This document shows positions 4,349 to 5,345 of a DNA stretch of 5,345 nucleotides, piece by piece (position 1 is the stretch's first letter; every line of letters begins with the position of its first letter). The translations under genes and the position numbers were made by a program. Source of the stretch: an uncultured Polyangiaceae bacterium (GTDB lineage: Bacteria > Myxococcota_A > Polyangia > Polyangiales > Houyiibacteriaceae); NCBI GenBank assembly GCA_947259605.1, contig CAMYMX010000288.1, positions 1 through 5,345 on the forward strand, given 5' to 3'. The notes under the pieces are model-generated. The model was not told where the DNA came from and did not search any database. It saw nothing but the letters and a program-made list of their open reading frames with translations.

Positions 4349-5345
4349 ATGGTAGATCCGCTTTTGGTGGCTGTGATGATCCTGCTGGTCATCAACCTCA
4401 TCGTCACGCTCGTGCTCCTCAAGAGGAGGGCGGGCGACTCGGCCGCGATTGCACAGGCCGAGGCGGAGGATCGTGCAGAGACCGCGCGCCTGCTGCGTGA
4501 GGAGCTTCGGGCGTCGCGTGAGGAGGCGTCGGCCGCGGCGAGCGAGCTTCGACGGGAGGTTTCCGGCACGCACCAGGCGAGCACGGACGGCCTCGTCAAG
4601 ACGATTTCCCAAATCGGCGATTCGCAGACGACCAAGTTCCAAGCATTCACCTTGCAGCTCAAGGGGCTGACGGACTCGAACCAGGCCGGCCTCAAGCATT
4701 TGCAGGAGACGGTCGACGGCCGCCTTCAGGAGCTTCGGAGCAGCAACGAACGCAAGCTCGACCAGATGCGCGAGGTGGTCGACGAGAAGCTACAGAGCAC
4801 GCTCGAAAAGCGGCTGGGCGAATCGTTCAAGCTCGTTGGCGACCGGCTCGAAGCAGTGCAAAAGGGCCTCGGCGAGATGCGAAGCCTGGCGAGCGGGGTG
4901 GGAGATCTGAAGAAGGTGCTCACCAACGTGAAGACACGCGGGACTTGGGGCGAGGTGCAACTGGGCGCGCTGCTCGATCAGATTCTTACGCCCGAGCAGT
5001 TCGACCGAAACGTGAAGACGCGACCGGACTCGCGCGACATCGTCGAGTTTGCAATTCGGCTGCCGGGGCCGAGCGAGGACCCCACTCAGTGCGTCTGGCT
5101 GCCGATCGACTCGAAGTTCCCACAGGAAGATTATTTGCGGCTAGTCGAGGCAAGCGAGAACGGCGACGCGGCCGCGGTGCTGCAGGCACATAACGCGCTA
5201 ATCCGCTCGGTTCAGGATTCGGCCAAGGACGTGGGCACCAAGTACTTGAACCCACCGCAGACCACGGACTTCGCGATTCTCTTTCTGCCCACCGAAGGCC
5301 TCTACTCCGAGGTGCTTCGCCACCCGGGCTTGGTCGAACGGCTGC
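4349..5345 (+). CDS. rmuC: DNA recombination protein RmuC, 5' part (runs off the right edge)
   Basis: 332 codons are visible with no interruption; the E. coli protein is about 475 residues, so roughly the last quarter to third is missing. An N-terminal membrane anchor (about 4-24, 'PLLVAVMILLVINLIVTLVLL') is followed by a long charged coiled coil rich in Glu/Arg (about 30-190). The conserved RmuC nuclease-like domain comes next: VLTNVKTRGTWGEVQLG (190-206), ILTPEQF (212-218), WLPIDSKFPQEDY (250-262), and PPQTTDFAILFLPTEGLYSEVLR (302-324 region). E202, D254 and K256 fit the PD-(D/E)xK-type catalytic set proposed for the family. Known role: rmuC mutants of E. coli show raised recombination at inverted repeats, so the protein is thought to cut or limit aberrant DNA structures; its biochemistry is not settled. 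The gene is divergent from the PH-like/zinc-ribbon gene. Confidence 0.93.
   Translation, partial: MVDPLLVAVMILLVINLIVTLVLLKRRAGDSAAIAQAEAEDRAETARLLREELRASREEASAAASELRREVSGTHQASTDGLVKTISQIGDSQTTKFQAFTLQLKGLTDSNQAGLKHLQETVDGRLQELRSSNERKLDQMREVVDEKLQSTLEKRLGESFKLVGDRLEAVQKGLGEMRSLASGVGDLKKVLTNVKTRGTWGEVQLGALLDQILTPEQFDRNVKTRPDSRDIVEFAIRLPGPSEDPTQCVWLPIDSKFPQEDYLRLVEASENGDAAAVLQAHNALIRSVQDSAKDVGTKYLNPPQTTDFAILFLPTEGLYSEVLRHPGLVERL

Noticed and set aside
4265..4699. N-terminal extension of the PH-like/zinc-ribbon protein to 450 residues
   Set aside because: The extra part is antisense to the coiled coil of rmuC, crosses the divergent promoter region and has low-complexity composition. rmuC is the clearly recognised gene there.

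Overview
This is a GC-rich bacterial chromosomal window, densely packed with ordinary-looking genes. There is no sign of plasmid, phage, insertion sequence, CRISPR or RNA gene. The gene mix suggests a lipid-rich, metabolically versatile high-GC bacterium: a wax-ester-synthase/DGAT-like acyltransferase, an NTF2-like protein, an EthD-like protein, a small-molecule O-methyltransferase and RmuC. A myxobacterium or relative (Myxococcota/Polyangia) is my best guess, but this is inference and no marker gene here fixes the taxonomy.

Layout. On the + strand, positions 1-659 hold the 3' part of a WS/DGAT-type acyltransferase, followed after 21 bp by a 129-aa NTF2/SnoaL-like protein (681-1070). These two converge, with a 14-bp gap, on a block of five minus-strand genes. 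Read in their direction of transcription these are: a PH-like/zinc-ribbon/TM2-like membrane protein (4249 down to 3347), an EthD-family protein (3310-2954), a class I SAM-dependent O-methyltransferase (2885-1851), a 71-aa membrane protein (1848-1633) and a TerB-like protein (1591-1085). Their gaps are 36, 68, 2 and 41 bp, so they could form one operon with internal ribosome binding sites. Divergent from the block, an rmuC gene (4349 to beyond the right edge) encodes a membrane-anchored DNA-recombination-limiting protein.

How the genes may work together. The EthD-like protein and the O-methyltransferase are the most plausible functional pair, possibly tailoring an aromatic or polyketide-like compound. 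The small membrane protein is almost fused to the methyltransferase gene. The TerB-like and PH/zinc-ribbon/TM2-like proteins look like envelope or stress-associated proteins of unknown role. The WS/DGAT and NTF2-like genes may form a separate lipid-related unit.

The most interesting signal is regulatory. The same octamer, GCTAGAGT, lies immediately upstream of two unrelated genes (NTF2-like and PH/zinc-ribbon/TM2-like), placed like a -10 box for leaderless transcription starting at the ATG. A variant, TGCTAGTAT, lies upstream of rmuC. I did not see a convincing new defence or mobile system here.
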